A stretch of DNA of 64,000 bases from Halobacteriales archaeon QH_8_64_26 (GTDB lineage Archaea > Halobacteriota > Halobacteria > Halobacteriales > Halococcaceae), in the NCBI GenBank assembly GCA_003021725.1, contig PXRA01000076.1, forward strand, positions 13,490 through 77,489. The letters are read 5' to 3'. Both the position numbers and the translations under genes were made by a program. Shown in pieces: positions 27,927 through 40,239 of this stretch. The notes under the pieces are model-generated. The model did not search any database and had not been told where the DNA came from. It saw only the letters and a list, made by a program, of their open reading frames with translations. Every line of letters begins with the position of its first letter. Position 1 is the stretch's first letter.

Positions 27927-28688
27927 ATGGACCTCGATGGGCGGACGGTCTTCGTGACGGGCGCGGCGGCCGGAATCGGGCGGGCGATCGCACAGCGCTG
28001 TAGCGAGGCGGGCGCACGGGTAATTATCACCGACGTCGACAGCGATGGCGGCGCGGAGACCGTCGCACGGATCGAAAACGCGGGTGGCGAGGCGGACTTC
28101 CGGGAACTCGATGTCCGTGATGCCGAAGCCTTCGCGGTGGCTATCGAGAGGACGACGAGCGAGCACGGACCCGATGTCCTCGTGAACAACGCGGGCATCG
28201 GCCACCAGCCGGCGAGCCTGGAGGACACCGATCTCGCCGTGCGCGACCGGGTGATGGAGATCAACGCGCTGGGGATGTGGAACGGCTGTCGGGCGGTCCT
28301 TCCTGGAATGAAAACCCGGGGCTCGGGCGCGATCGTGAACGTGTCCTCCCTCGCCGGTCTGATCGGCCTGCCGACCCAGGCGGCCTACTCGCTCTCGAAG
28401 GGCGCGGTCGTGACCCTCACGAAGGCGATCGCCGCCGAGGCCGGTCCCCACGGCGTGCGTGCGAACGCCGTCTGTCCGGGATTCGTCGATACCGATCTGG
28501 GTCGGGCTTTCTTCGAGAGCCGCGAGGACCCCGGGACGGCTCGCGAGCGCATGGAAGCCCAGTATCCCCTCAAACGCCTCGGCGAACCCGAAGAAGTCGC
28601 CGACTGTGTTCGCTTTCTCGCGAGTGACGCGGCCTCGTACGTTACCGGTCACGCGCTGACCGTCGACGGTGGTTACTCCTCCTCCTGA
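27927..28688 (+). CDS. SDR-family oxidoreductase
   Basis: A 253-residue classical short-chain dehydrogenase. TGAAAGIG at residues 11-18 binds the dinucleotide. NNAGIG, the catalytic Ser in NVSSLAG and YSLSKGA near 155 form the active site, and the C-terminal VDGGYSS is canonical. ITDVDSDGG after strand two has an Asp that favours NAD. The substrate is unknown. The gene stands alone downstream of the acyl-CoA synthetase relic. Confidence 0.93.
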   Translation: MDLDGRTVFVTGAAAGIGRAIAQRCSEAGARVIITDVDSDGGAETVARIENAGGEADFRELDVRDAEAFAVAIERTTSEHGPDVLVNNAGIGHQPASLEDTDLAVRDRVMEINALGMWNGCRAVLPGMKTRGSGAIVNVSSLAGLIGLPTQAAYSLSKGAVVTLTKAIAAEAGPHGVRANAVCPGFVDTDLGRAFFESREDPGTARERMEAQYPLKRLGEPEEVADCVRFLASDAASYVTGHALTVDGGYSSS

Positions 28689-28792
28689 ACGGGCACTCGG
28701 CGCGAGGGCCCCAACGGCGTCGGTACGCGGTGACAGCGGCAGCTATCAGCGAACCCTAGCCCTGAAAGGGGCGGCTGTCCTACCGCTCGGAA

Positions 28793-30325
28793 ATGACGAC
28801 GTCAGCCGCGGGTACGGACTCGCGAAGCTTCGTCGAGTTCTACCGTGAGTACGCCCAATCCTGGGTTCACACCACGACCGCAGCGGCGTTGACCGGCTTC
28901 ATCGGGCTCGCCAGTTTCATCAGCCCCTGGTTCCTGGCCGTTGCGATCGCTGTCTACGTTCTCCCGCCGATCTACATCTACCTGAACGACAACATCGATC
29001 CCATCCCCGATTCCGAAGCGTCGAGTGCCGAGACCGGCTCGGATTCCGACGCCGCGCCGAACGGCGACCCGGGTCGGGAATCGGGGTCGGAAGCGACCTC
29101 CGCGGAACACGCCAGGGAGACCGACTCTCCACGAGCCGATCGGACCGACCCCGTGGTCTCCGAGCGAGAGGGCAGCGAGCGCCCCGACGTAGTCGCTGCA
29201 AGCGGTGCGAACGGTATCGACGACGCGGTTCGATCCGATACTGAACGGGTCGGTGAGTCAGAACCGACGGAGACCGACCGCACGGAAGCCAACGCCAGTG
29301 CCGGGGTCGGGACCGAAACCGGTTCCGGAACCGGGACCGACGCCGACATCGGAACCGGGCGGACGGGCGTGGACACCGACGACGACGTGGCCCCCGAGTT
29401 CGAGACCGAATGGGTCGAGGTCGAATCGCCGGTCGACGTTGCGCTGCGAGACGCCGTCGCGAGCGGTGAGGGAGCGTACGTGGCAGGCGACGGCGGGGTC
29501 GTTCTCGCCTGCGGAGAGGAGTGGGAAGTACTACTCGACGACGGGCTGTCCGGCGACTCGAACACGCTTTGGGGAATCGATTATACGGTAAGTACGGGCG
29601 GCGAGGGCGACGATGAGGGCAACGACGTGCTGTGGGTCGCCGGCGACAGCGGCGTCGTCGGTCGGTACGACCCCGCTGTCGGCGGCATCGCCGATTTCTC
29701 CGCGCCGAAGGACCAGACGAGTTCCTGGACCGGGCTCGCGGTCACCGGGTCGGCCGGCGAGGAGACCGTTCACTTGGTCAATGGCTCGGGAGCGGTCATC
29801 CGGGGAGACTACGACGGGGCGGAGGGAGCGATCGAGTGGGGCGAGCTGGACAAGCCCGGAAGCGGATCGAGCATTACGGCGGTCGCCTCTCGTGATCGGG
29901 AGGTGGGCTACCTGTGTGATTCCAGTGGCGGGGTCTATCGGACCGACGACGGTGGAGCGAGCTACGAGGCTATCGGCCCCGACGACGCCGGGGCCGCGTT
30001 TCGGGATCTCGCGCTCATCGGTAGCGAGGGTCTCTTGATCGCGGGCGAGGACGGTTCGCTCTTCCAGTACGACGGTAGCGCCTGGACGCGACGCTCGGTG
30101 AGCGAGGTGCCCCTCCGTGCGATCGATACGACCGAAAGCGACTCGACCGACATCGAGGGCGTGGTCGGCGACGGAGCGGGAACGATCTACGAGTACGACG
30201 GCAACGAGTGGACCCCGACTGAGACCGCGGTCGGCTCGATACCCGCCGTTGTCGTCGAGGACCGCGAGTTCGCGATCGGCGACGGCGGCGAGATCCTCGA
30301 ACGCGAGCGAACCCGAGGGTCGTAG
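28793..30325 (+). CDS. Membrane-anchored beta-propeller protein (YCF48/BNR-like)
   Basis: A 510-residue protein. Two adjacent hydrophobic segments at about residues 30-62 anchor it. A long acidic Ser/Thr/Gly/Asp linker occupies residues 70-205. The C-terminal about 300 residues contain repeated blades with WVAGDSGVVGRYD, GGVYRTDDGGASYEAI and IAGEDGSLFQYDGSAW, the pattern of YCF48/BNR-type propellers. The propeller probably faces outside and binds protein or glycan. No catalytic residues are seen. Specific function is unknown. Confidence 0.75.
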   Translation: MTTSAAGTDSRSFVEFYREYAQSWVHTTTAAALTGFIGLASFISPWFLAVAIAVYVLPPIYIYLNDNIDPIPDSEASSAETGSDSDAAPNGDPGRESGSEATSAEHARETDSPRADRTDPVVSEREGSERPDVVAASGANGIDDAVRSDTERVGESEPTETDRTEANASAGVGTETGSGTGTDADIGTGRTGVDTDDDVAPEFETEWVEVESPVDVALRDAVASGEGAYVAGDGGVVLACGEEWEVLLDDGLSGDSNTLWGIDYTVSTGGEGDDEGNDVLWVAGDSGVVGRYDPAVGGIADFSAPKDQTSSWTGLAVTGSAGEETVHLVNGSGAVIRGDYDGAEGAIEWGELDKPGSGSSITAVASRDREVGYLCDSSGGVYRTDDGGASYEAIGPDDAGAAFRDLALIGSEGLLIAGEDGSLFQYDGSAWTRRSVSEVPLRAIDTTESDSTDIEGVVGDGAGTIYEYDGNEWTPTETAVGSIPAVVVEDREFAIGDGGEILERERTRGS

Positions 30326-30424
30326 AGTTCACTAATCGTATAGGGAGTACTAAGGGTTCGAGGGGCGGAGACACTCGACGAACGGACCGACGAGTTTCCG
30401 GTTGCCCGGTCGGCGACCGGTTCG

Positions 30425-31075
30425 CTAGCGGTAGTACTCGTCGACGGTGAGCGTACTGAGCACCCGCGAGAGCGCGCGGCGCAACCGTTCGGAGGCCGCC
30501 TGGTCGGAGATGTCGAACTCGTTCGCGAGATCGCCCACCCTGATCCCGCGTGGAACCTCGAAGTACCCACCGGCGAGCGCGGCCGCGAGGATCTCGTACT
30601 GGGGGGCGGTCAGCCCATAGGGATAGGTACTCGTCCGCTCGGTCGCCTCGCGAACGCTGCGGAGCGTGAACTCCAGACCGCGATCCCCACAGCAGGTCCG
30701 GTAGGCGGTGAGCGCCGCCCGATCGGGAAAGCGCATCCGAACGTTCCATCCGCCCCGAGTTACCGTCGCGTCGAGTAGCACACAGCCCAGCGCAGCCCAC
30801 TCCCAGTAGGTCGTCTCGTTCGCCGGGACCGTGACCCGATAGCGACGCTCGCCGTCGATCGACTCGTCGAGCACTCGCACCTCCCTCACCGTCCGGTCGT
30901 CCTCCAAGGCGGCCTCGAAGGTCTCGAAGGTATCGCCCGCCGCTCGGAACGTGAGTACGGTTGACCCCGCGCGCAGCGCGACCTCCTGTTCGACCTGGAG
31001 ACGCATCGCGGGCGTCGCTGCAAGCGTCGCTTCGAAAAGGGAGGCAACGAGCCGATAGGAAACGACGAGACTCAT
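30425..31075 (-). CDS. HTH-10 (bacterio-opsin activator-type) transcription regulator
   Basis: A 216-residue regulator. The N-terminal about 150 residues form a ligand-sensing domain. The C-terminus carries the HTH-10 signature: LTAPQYEILAAALAGGYFEV, then VGDLANEFDISDQAASERLR as the DNA-binding helix-turn-helix. Its targets are unknown and neither neighbour is an obvious partner. The upstream region is AT-rich with TTAATATTAATT about 30 bases before the start. Confidence 0.9.
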   Translation of the reverse strand: MSLVVSYRLVASLFEATLAATPAMRLQVEQEVALRAGSTVLTFRAAGDTFETFEAALEDDRTVREVRVLDESIDGERRYRVTVPANETTYWEWAALGCVLLDATVTRGGWNVRMRFPDRAALTAYRTCCGDRGLEFTLRSVREATERTSTYPYGLTAPQYEILAAALAGGYFEVPRGIRVGDLANEFDISDQAASERLRRALSRVLSTLTVDEYYR

Positions 31076-31660
31076 CCCACCGTGTGGTTGTCGCGGGGGC
31101 AGTTAATATTAATTGGCGGTTTAGATACAGTATCAACGAGTCATCAAACCGTTTTTACGCTACCGTAGTAAGGGAATAGCCATCATGAAAGGACGAAACC
31201 GGGACGGCGAACCGAAACGGAGCCAGCCGAAGCACTGCCGAACCACCCCGGAGGGAGTGGTCACTGCCACGGTCGGGCGGCCGTCCCGTCGCGGACGAGA
31301 AGGGGTCGTACCCTTGAGACCTCATGGCCCACACCGAGGTACCTGGGACTCGCAGAATTGACCATGGAGAGGATAGTCGGCGAAGCTACGAACGACGTTC
31401 CTACGTCCGAACCGCTGTTCGCGGGAACCCGGGAAGAACGATGACCGACTCGGTCGAGGATCGGCGACACTTCCCGCAACAGCGATCCGGGTGTTACTAC
31501 GAGCGCCTCGAGGACTGCTGTTGGCTGTGTCTGGGTCGCTTCGCTGCCGCAGCAGCACGGTCGGAGCCGGGAAGCGAGCAACGCGACGACCGCGGTGCGA
31601 GGGCATCGAACCGGCGACCGGTTCGTGATGGCGGCGAGTAGCCGACCGACACGAGAGACC
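31076..31660 (+). other. Region without a convincing gene
   Basis: About 585 bases between the HTH-10 gene and the decayed gene on the minus strand. It holds the divergent AT-rich promoter of the regulator and, at 31151-31156, a TTTTTA box about 30 bases before an ATG at 31185 that opens a basic 58-codon frame of doubtful reality. Other short frames have no protein character. Probably decayed sequence. Confidence 0.4.
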
Positions 31661-32322
31661 TCAAGCGGTCGAACGAATCGATACCGAGTCGCTTCGCGAT
31701 GGCAGGGGACGCTCAGGCTTCCGGAGATCGTCGAGTACTCGTGCTCTGATCACCGCGGCGGCCTCCTCGGCCTGACGGACGAGTTCGGCTTCGAGAGTGG
31801 CGGATTCGACCGCAGTTCACCGGATGTGAGCGAGCTCGGGCCCGAGACCGGCGGCCGCGACAACGGCGACGCCGTAGTGTGGGAACCCTAGTAGCACCTC
31901 GATTTCGGTCGGCTTCGTGCCATCGAACTCGTAGAGCTTGCTGATGCTCACGAGACGCTCGTGTCCCGTGAGCTCGTAGGAGGACGTTCTCGCGGATGTC
32001 GTGGACTAATCCCCGACGAGGAGGGTGTCGAGCGAGAGTTGAGGTCTCTGCGCTCGGTCAGGGTCTCGGCGAGCGCTCCTCGGATCACGTCCCGAACGTG
32101 GGGTACCAGGCGTTCCTCGGTCGGGTCGAGGTCCCGTTGGGGCGGTGGGAACCACGGGAGGCCGTCGAGATCCGTGATTCCGTTCTCGACCATGGCCTTA
32201 CTCCAGGCGTCGAGAACGCTCTCTCGAAGGCCGTCGCTCTCGATACGGTCCGGCTCGGGAGAGGGGGCCGCGACGGTCTTGTGGTAGTCCCGCTCGTCGA
32301 CAAGGGACGAAATCCCGAGGCG
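31661..32322 (-). pseudogene. Degenerate gene of unknown family
   Basis: Read on the minus strand, 32322 to about 31990 gives protein-like sequence (DERDYHKTVAAPSPEPDRIE ... GLPWFPPPQRDLDPTEERL) with no start codon in frame. Shift to a second frame near 31980 gives LTGHERLVSISKLYEFDG and GFPHYGVAVVAA, then an in-frame TGA at 31817 followed by a helical Glu/Ala-rich segment (LEAELVRQAEEAAAVIRA) to a stop at 31661. This looks like one gene broken by at least one frameshift and one nonsense change. I could not assign a family. Confidence 0.45.
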
Positions 32323-32384
32323 TCATAGCGTTTTTAGGCCGGGATCACCCGTCGATCCACGACCCCGAGAACGGGTTTGATCGT

Positions 32385-33374
32385 TCAGTCCGTCTCCCTT
32401 CGAATGGTACTCAGCGAGTTTTCGTTCTCTTCGCGACACCAGTACTTGTAGCCGTTGAGTGGCCTATCCGGATCGCGATCGACGAGTTCGCTTAGCAGCT
32501 TCTTGCTCAGACCAGTGAAGGAGTGCTCGCTGGCGTCGTGGGCCCATTCGACGTTGTCGCTTCGCCCGGTCTTTCCGGTAACAGTGGCTCGCCAGAAGTC
32601 CTCCTCAGGGTCCCACTCGTGCTCGGCGTGGTCGGGGACCTGTTCCCGATCGAAGTAGACCGTATCGCCCGCCCGAACGACGTCTCGTTCGAGGAGAACG
32701 TCGATGGCTCGGTGGCGTCGATCCGACCGCCCCTCTCCACGCCCAGCCCACCGACTCGCTCTACCACGACGGCACCTCGGGGGGTATGACGCAAGGCCCC
32801 TGACACAGGAGACATCCATATCGTACTCCTCGATGAGCCACACCACCGGTGAGGTCACCTCGATACCGAAGCTTCCGGCAACGAGCGTGATCCGAGGTCT
32901 GTCGTCGAGAGCGAAATCCGCCCATCCCGTCTCGGTCAGACCGACCTCCCTATCGGCGGTCTCGTTCAGGAAATCCGCGAAGGCCTCGCCGACGGCCTCC
33001 GGATCGAGCGAATCGGATCGATGACCATTCCAGAAGTCACGGTATACCTCCTGGGTCTGTTCCGGCGTGAGCGTCGCACAGTAGCTGGCGTATTTGATCG
33101 CTTGGAGGTCGGTAGTTCGATCCGCCGTCTCCCGCTTGAGTTCGATGACTACCAGTCGCCCCGTTCGATCCAGTGCTAAGAGATCCAATCGGTCCCGTGT
33201 CTGCTCGAATCCGCCGTATTCGGCGGTGAGAATCAATAGATCCTCATTGAGGATCTCCGGTCGTTCTATGATCCACTCCTGTAGGTCCTGTCGTTCCAGC
33301 ACATCGAGCGAAGAGAGACCCTGCTCGTCGAGAGCTTCGAGTTCGTTTCTCTCCCTGTCGACGGAGACGATCAT
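32385..33374 (-). CDS. NucS/DUF91-like nuclease with scrambled middle
   Basis: A RecB-type nuclease domain occupies the first half. It shows RLDLLALDRTGRLVVIELKRE with the Asp and the ELK of the PD-(D/E)xK site near residues 62-79, preceded by LQEWIIERPEILNEDLLI as in NucS/DUF91 proteins. The second half includes a winged-helix-like part (HRAIDVLLERDVVRAGDTVY). Residues about 190-220 are Arg/Gly/Ser-rich and unlike the rest. A neighbouring frame over the same bases (about 32720-32800) reads GAVVVERVGGLGVERGGRID, suggesting two compensating frameshifts. Function may be impaired. Confidence 0.75.
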   Translation of the reverse strand: MIVSVDRERNELEALDEQGLSSLDVLERQDLQEWIIERPEILNEDLLILTAEYGGFEQTRDRLDLLALDRTGRLVVIELKRETADRTTDLQAIKYASYCATLTPEQTQEVYRDFWNGHRSDSLDPEAVGEAFADFLNETADREVGLTETGWADFALDDRPRITLVAGSFGIEVTSPVVWLIEEYDMDVSCVRGLASYPPRCRRGRASRWAGRGEGRSDRRHRAIDVLLERDVVRAGDTVYFDREQVPDHAEHEWDPEEDFWRATVTGKTGRSDNVEWAHDASEHSFTGLSKKLLSELVDRDPDRPLNGYKYWCREENENSLSTIRRETD

Positions 33375-33490
33375 ACTCCCTATCCGGTAGCTACGCAGGG
33401 AAAACGTCCCGCTTCGGGCCTAGCTGCCAAGCGATGCTCACATCGAGCAAGCGGTTCGCATGGCGACTATAGGTCTAGGAGGCGTTGGGC

Positions 33491-36901
<3,411 letters not shown>

Positions 36902-36928
36902 CTCACGCCTCGATCGCACGTACCTCGG

Positions 36929-36934
36929 TATAAA
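36929..36934 (-). promoter_or_regulatory. TATA box of carB, with two TTCGAA sites upstream
   Basis: On the minus strand this reads TTTATA about 30 bases before the carB ATG. Further upstream, 36968-36973 and 36975-36980 are two TTCGAA palindromes one base apart, a possible regulator site. Confidence 0.5.
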
Positions 36935-37140
36935 CCCGGCGATACGCTACGAGAAACGTAGGCAATTTTCGAATTTCGAAGCACAGCAGGGAGCGGAACC
37001 GAGGGCGAGGGGTGGTGCGAAGAGAAGGCCCTCTCGATCGAGTCAGTATCGAGGCGTCGAATCGCCCGTCGATGCCTCGGTGATTACAGCAGAGGGAAGT
37101 CTCACTCGCGCTACGGACCGATGGCGACGTGAGTGCTACG

Positions 37141-37368
37141 CTACGGGAGGTCGGCCAGCCGGTACCGATAGGGTTGGCCTTCGAGGACTTCGATCTCGCC
37201 TCCCTCGGCGCGACGACCGAGGACGGTGGCGACGCGATGGGCGCTCTCTACGTCCTCGCCGTTCTCGGCGAGCAACGCGAGGATCTCCCGTGCGGTCAGG
37301 GGCTCCTCGGGGTCGGCCTCGGCCAACACCGAGCGGATGCGCTCGAACTCACCCTGTTGTAAGCGCAT
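37141..37368 (-). CDS. Small winged-helix-like protein, unknown function
   Basis: A 75-residue protein whose pattern (LTAREILALLAENGE, then HRVATVLGRRAEGGEIEVL and a short beta tail) resembles a winged helix-turn-helix. ATG 37368 is preferred to an upstream in-frame ATG at 37404 because the extra residues (Cys/Pro-rich) look non-coding. It may bind DNA. Family not recognised. Confidence 0.65.
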   Translation of the reverse strand: MRLQQGEFERIRSVLAEADPEEPLTAREILALLAENGEDVESAHRVATVLGRRAEGGEIEVLEGQPYRYRLADLP

Positions 37369-37497
37369 ACGGTTACTGAGAGCCCCACACGGATAACAGG
37401 GCATCAGACGCGTGTCAGACGAACGCGCGGACGAGCGCTCGAGAGCGAACGGATCGACCGTCGGGGAAGAATCGAAGCCGGGCGCGATCGATAGAAC

Positions 37498-38028
37498 TCA
37501 CATCGCCTGGTCGGCCGGCCCCTGGAAGTCGCGTTCGTGGCGGTACTGCTCGACGAACTCGCTTACGTCGAACTCGAGCATCTGCGCTTCGAAGGCGGAG
37601 ATCGCTTCGTCGTCCTCGGCGTGGCTAACCGCGTGTTCCATGAGTTCGATGACCAGCTCGACGACGACCTCGTGCAGCCGGTAGGAGTCGAACTCCGCGA
37701 TCCACACGAGCGCGTAACCGACCGAGCCGTTCTCCGAGACGTCCTTTGCGGCGATCTCCTCGGGGAACTCCTCGGCGACCATCCCCATCAGATGCATCGT
37801 ATCGAGTCGATCGCCGTTCTCGGTGTCGATCGCCTCGCGCAACACCCCGACGAGCGACTCGGGGAGAAAGCGACCCGGCGGGTGGACGTCGGTGACGATG
37901 GCGTGACGGTCCCCACAGGAACACTCGAACTCGCGCATCCCCATATCCAGATCGCGAACGTCTATGGACTCCCCACACGGAAGCGCGAAGGACGTCTCGC
38001 GGGAGCCCGGGACGCGTGGCTCTGCCAT
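37498..38028 (-). CDS. DUF5815-like haloarchaeal protein with Cys-containing N-terminus
   Basis: A 176-residue protein. The N-terminus has Cys residues in LPCGESIDV and ECSCGDRHAI that may form a zinc site. The rest is acidic and mostly helical, with HLMGMVAEEFPEEIAAKDVS in the middle. A start at MAEPRVPG (38028) is chosen because the open frame upstream lacks protein character. Conserved hypothetical, DUF5815 by memory. Function unknown. Confidence 0.75.
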   Translation of the reverse strand: MAEPRVPGSRETSFALPCGESIDVRDLDMGMREFECSCGDRHAIVTDVHPPGRFLPESLVGVLREAIDTENGDRLDTMHLMGMVAEEFPEEIAAKDVSENGSVGYALVWIAEFDSYRLHEVVVELVIELMEHAVSHAEDDEAISAFEAQMLEFDVSEFVEQYRHERDFQGPADQAM

Positions 38029-38156
38029 GGCGATTCTAGAAGCCGGTCGTTCATAGCTTCGGCGGTCCGATGCCCTTCGGGACGGCCGATAGCGGGTAGT
38101 CAACCTTGTGGGCAGCCACCACCCGGATGTCCCTATCGACCGCGCGACGAGCCGCG

Positions 38157-38348
38157 CTACTCGTCCCCGCCGCTTTCGAGTTCGGCTTCGCCGCCTTCGA
38201 CCTCGATCTCGGCTTCGATCTCGATTGTGAGCCCGTCGGTCTGTAGCTCCGCCTCCGCGGTCTCGGTCTCGCCGACCTCGATCTCCAGTTCGTCCGAATC
38301 GACTTCGATCTCGATTTCGGCCTCGACATCGACGTGTTCACCAGCCAT
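38157..38348 (-). CDS. Very acidic 63-residue beta-repeat protein
   Basis: A 63-residue protein with nearly a third Glu, arranged as alternating acidic and Val/Ile residues (VDVEAEIEIEVDSDELEIEV, IEIEAEIEVEGGEAELE). Such alternation predicts an amphipathic beta sheet. The codon pattern differs enough from a simple DNA repeat that coding is plausible, but the low complexity leaves doubt. No family is recognised. Confidence 0.55.
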   Translation of the reverse strand: MAGEHVDVEAEIEIEVDSDELEIEVGETETAEAELQTDGLTIEIEAEIEVEGGEAELESGGDE

Positions 38349-38473
38349 GCGCGAGCGTCGATCGCCCCGCTCAAAACGGTTGTCGTCGTGGCGGTGGGAG
38401 CGTTCCGGTGTGGTAGTCGAGAGCGATGGACACCGAGAGCGAAGCAGGAGAAACGAACGTCGAGATGGCGGAC

Positions 38474-38890
38474 TCAGGGCCAGTCATCGCGGGTGGTCTC
38501 GGGCTCGGACTCGGACTCTTCGGTGTCGTCGGCGATCGTCCATCCGGCAGCCTCCGCGGCGGTCTCGACTGGCAGGTATTCCCAGCCGTTCTCCTCGGCG
38601 ATCGCCTCGTCCTCCGCGCTCGTGCCGACGAAGACGTGTCTATCGGTCTCGAACTGTCCTTTGACGTTCTCGAGGCTCTCGGCTTTGCCCCGTGGCCCCG
38701 AGAAGAAGTCCTGGCGGATGCGTTTCTTCCTGGTGAAGTTCGTGACGACGTAGGTCGGTTTCTCGCTGACAACCCCGACGTACTGGCTCCAGCCCCGGGC
38801 GTCGTCGAACACGCCGGAGGGCTCTTCGAACATCCGGAGGGCGTCGAGTTCGAACGCGAGCGTCATGTCCGCGCTGCCGCCGCCGTTCAT
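38474..38890 (-). CDS. Conserved haloarchaeal hypothetical (DUF7124-like)
   Basis: A 138-residue protein with a globular first 115 residues (MTLAFELDALRMFEEP, YVVTNFTRKKRIRQDFFSGP) and an acidic Glu/Ser/Thr tail. No membrane segment or catalytic motif can be assigned. An in-frame ATG eight residues later (MTLAFEL) could be the native start. The DUF number is from memory. Confidence 0.72.
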   Translation of the reverse strand: MNGGGSADMTLAFELDALRMFEEPSGVFDDARGWSQYVGVVSEKPTYVVTNFTRKKRIRQDFFSGPRGKAESLENVKGQFETDRHVFVGTSAEDEAIAEENGWEYLPVETAAEAAGWTIADDTEESESEPETTRDDWP

Positions 38891-38968
38891 ACCCGAACGA
38901 AGGGTCGAACGGGAGAAAACGCCTTCGGTGCTCGACGTTCCGGAGCATCGCGGCTCCGACCTCGCCGG

Positions 38969-40024
38969 TCAATCGAGCGAGGGGGCCTCCGCCCGCTCGT
39001 ACTTTTCCAGGTAGTAAGACATCGCTTCCTCGAGCGTTTCCCGGAGATCGTACTGGGGTTCCCACCCCGCATCGGTGAGTTTCGTGGCGTCCGGGATCCG
39101 GCGTTCGCAGTCCTCGTAGCCCGCGCCGTAGAACTCCTCGCCCGAAACGTTCTCGATCGGGGGGAGGTCCCCGTCGGGACTTCGATCCGCGTAGATGTCG
39201 CGCATGAGATGGGCGAAATCGTGGATCGAGGTCTCATTGCCCGGCGTGCCGATGTTGACGACCTCGCGGTTGTAGCGCTCCGCCTCTTCGAGGATATAGA
39301 CCATCGCCTCGACCGCATCGGAGATGTGCGTAAAGGCCCGCTCGTTCTCGCCGCCGTCGACGAGATACATCGGGTGATCGTACAGTAGTGCGGAGATGAA
39401 ACTCGCAAAGACCCGTGGCGTGCCGGCATCGGGCTCTTCGATGAGGTAATCCATCTCGCGGCCGATGAAGTTAAACGGGCGGATGATCGTCCAATCGAGG
39501 TCGTTTTCCAGCCCGTGGGCGTGGACCATCCGTTCGAGCAGTTGCTTTGCGGTCGCGTAGATCCAGCGGTGGTTCTCGACGGGGCCCATGATCAGATCCG
39601 AGCCGTCCTCGCTGAACACTTCGTCGTCGCCCTTGCGATTGCCGATCTTGCCGTAGACCTCCGAGGTCGAGAACTGGATCAAGCGCGTGTCGGTCTCGAC
39701 GCAGTCCTCGACCAACCTGAGGTTCTGGTCGTAGTTGAGGTGGACGACCTCGAGCGGCATGTCGACGTACTGCTTGGGGTTCGCATAGGCGATGAGGTCG
39801 AAGACGACGTCGGCGGACTCGACGACCGAGGTGACCGTTCCGGCATCGTCCTGCCGAATGTCGAGTTCGTGAAAATCGATCCGATTGTGGGAGAGCAGGT
39901 CCTCGATCTTCTCGGAGTCGATATCGACGACGACGAGGTGGTAGCCCTCCTCTAAGAGCCGCTCGGTGAGGTGAGAGCCGATAAAACCGGCTCCACCGAA
40001 CAGCGCGACTGTACCCGTAGACAT
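38969..40024 (-). CDS. ArnA C-terminal-like sugar-nucleotide decarboxylase (extended SDR)
   Basis: An NAD-dependent extended SDR resembling the UDP-glucuronate oxidative decarboxylase half of ArnA. Visible are GGAGFIGSHLTERLL (NAD binding), FSTSEVYG, the LIMGPV...HRWIYATAKQLL block carrying the catalytic Tyr-x3-Lys, RPFNFIG, and FTHISDAVEAMVYI. The STSEVYG/GPV-x3-RWIY/KQLL/RPFN pattern is the ArnA-specific one by my memory of that family. It probably makes a 4-keto-pentose or related sugar nucleotide for surface glycans. The start at MSTGTV fits the TATA box at 40048-40057. Confidence 0.85.
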   Translation of the reverse strand: MSTGTVALFGGAGFIGSHLTERLLEEGYHLVVVDIDSEKIEDLLSHNRIDFHELDIRQDDAGTVTSVVESADVVFDLIAYANPKQYVDMPLEVVHLNYDQNLRLVEDCVETDTRLIQFSTSEVYGKIGNRKGDDEVFSEDGSDLIMGPVENHRWIYATAKQLLERMVHAHGLENDLDWTIIRPFNFIGREMDYLIEEPDAGTPRVFASFISALLYDHPMYLVDGGENERAFTHISDAVEAMVYILEEAERYNREVVNIGTPGNETSIHDFAHLMRDIYADRSPDGDLPPIENVSGEEFYGAGYEDCERRIPDATKLTDAGWEPQYDLRETLEEAMSYYLEKYERAEAPSLD

Positions 40025-40047
40025 GATCATACGTCCGAAAGCACCCG

Positions 40048-40057
40048 TTAATAAAAA
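40048..40057 (-). promoter_or_regulatory. TATA box of the ArnA-like gene
   Basis: On the minus strand TTTTTATTAA is centred about 28 bases before ATG 40024, favouring that start over the ATG at 40030. It lies in an AT-rich divergent spacer of 215 bases shared with the GT61 gene. Confidence 0.6.
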
Positions 40058-40239
40058 GCTTTGTGATTAACTGATAGTAGCTGGTATTTGATTCAGCATT
40101 GTGTGCAAAAACCCAGCGGAGGTCAGTTTTAATTATCGACATAATCAGTTGGCAAATACATCAGATCGCCGGTACAACGGCTTCCTGCGGGTGGGTTTTT
40201 AGTGCGGGCGGGACTCAGCTACGGAGGACCCGGTCAGCT

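Noticed and set aside
31185..31361. Basic 58-codon frame with a nice TATA-like box
   Set aside because: The product is Arg-rich and atypical for the host, with no family features. I kept only a note in the region entry.
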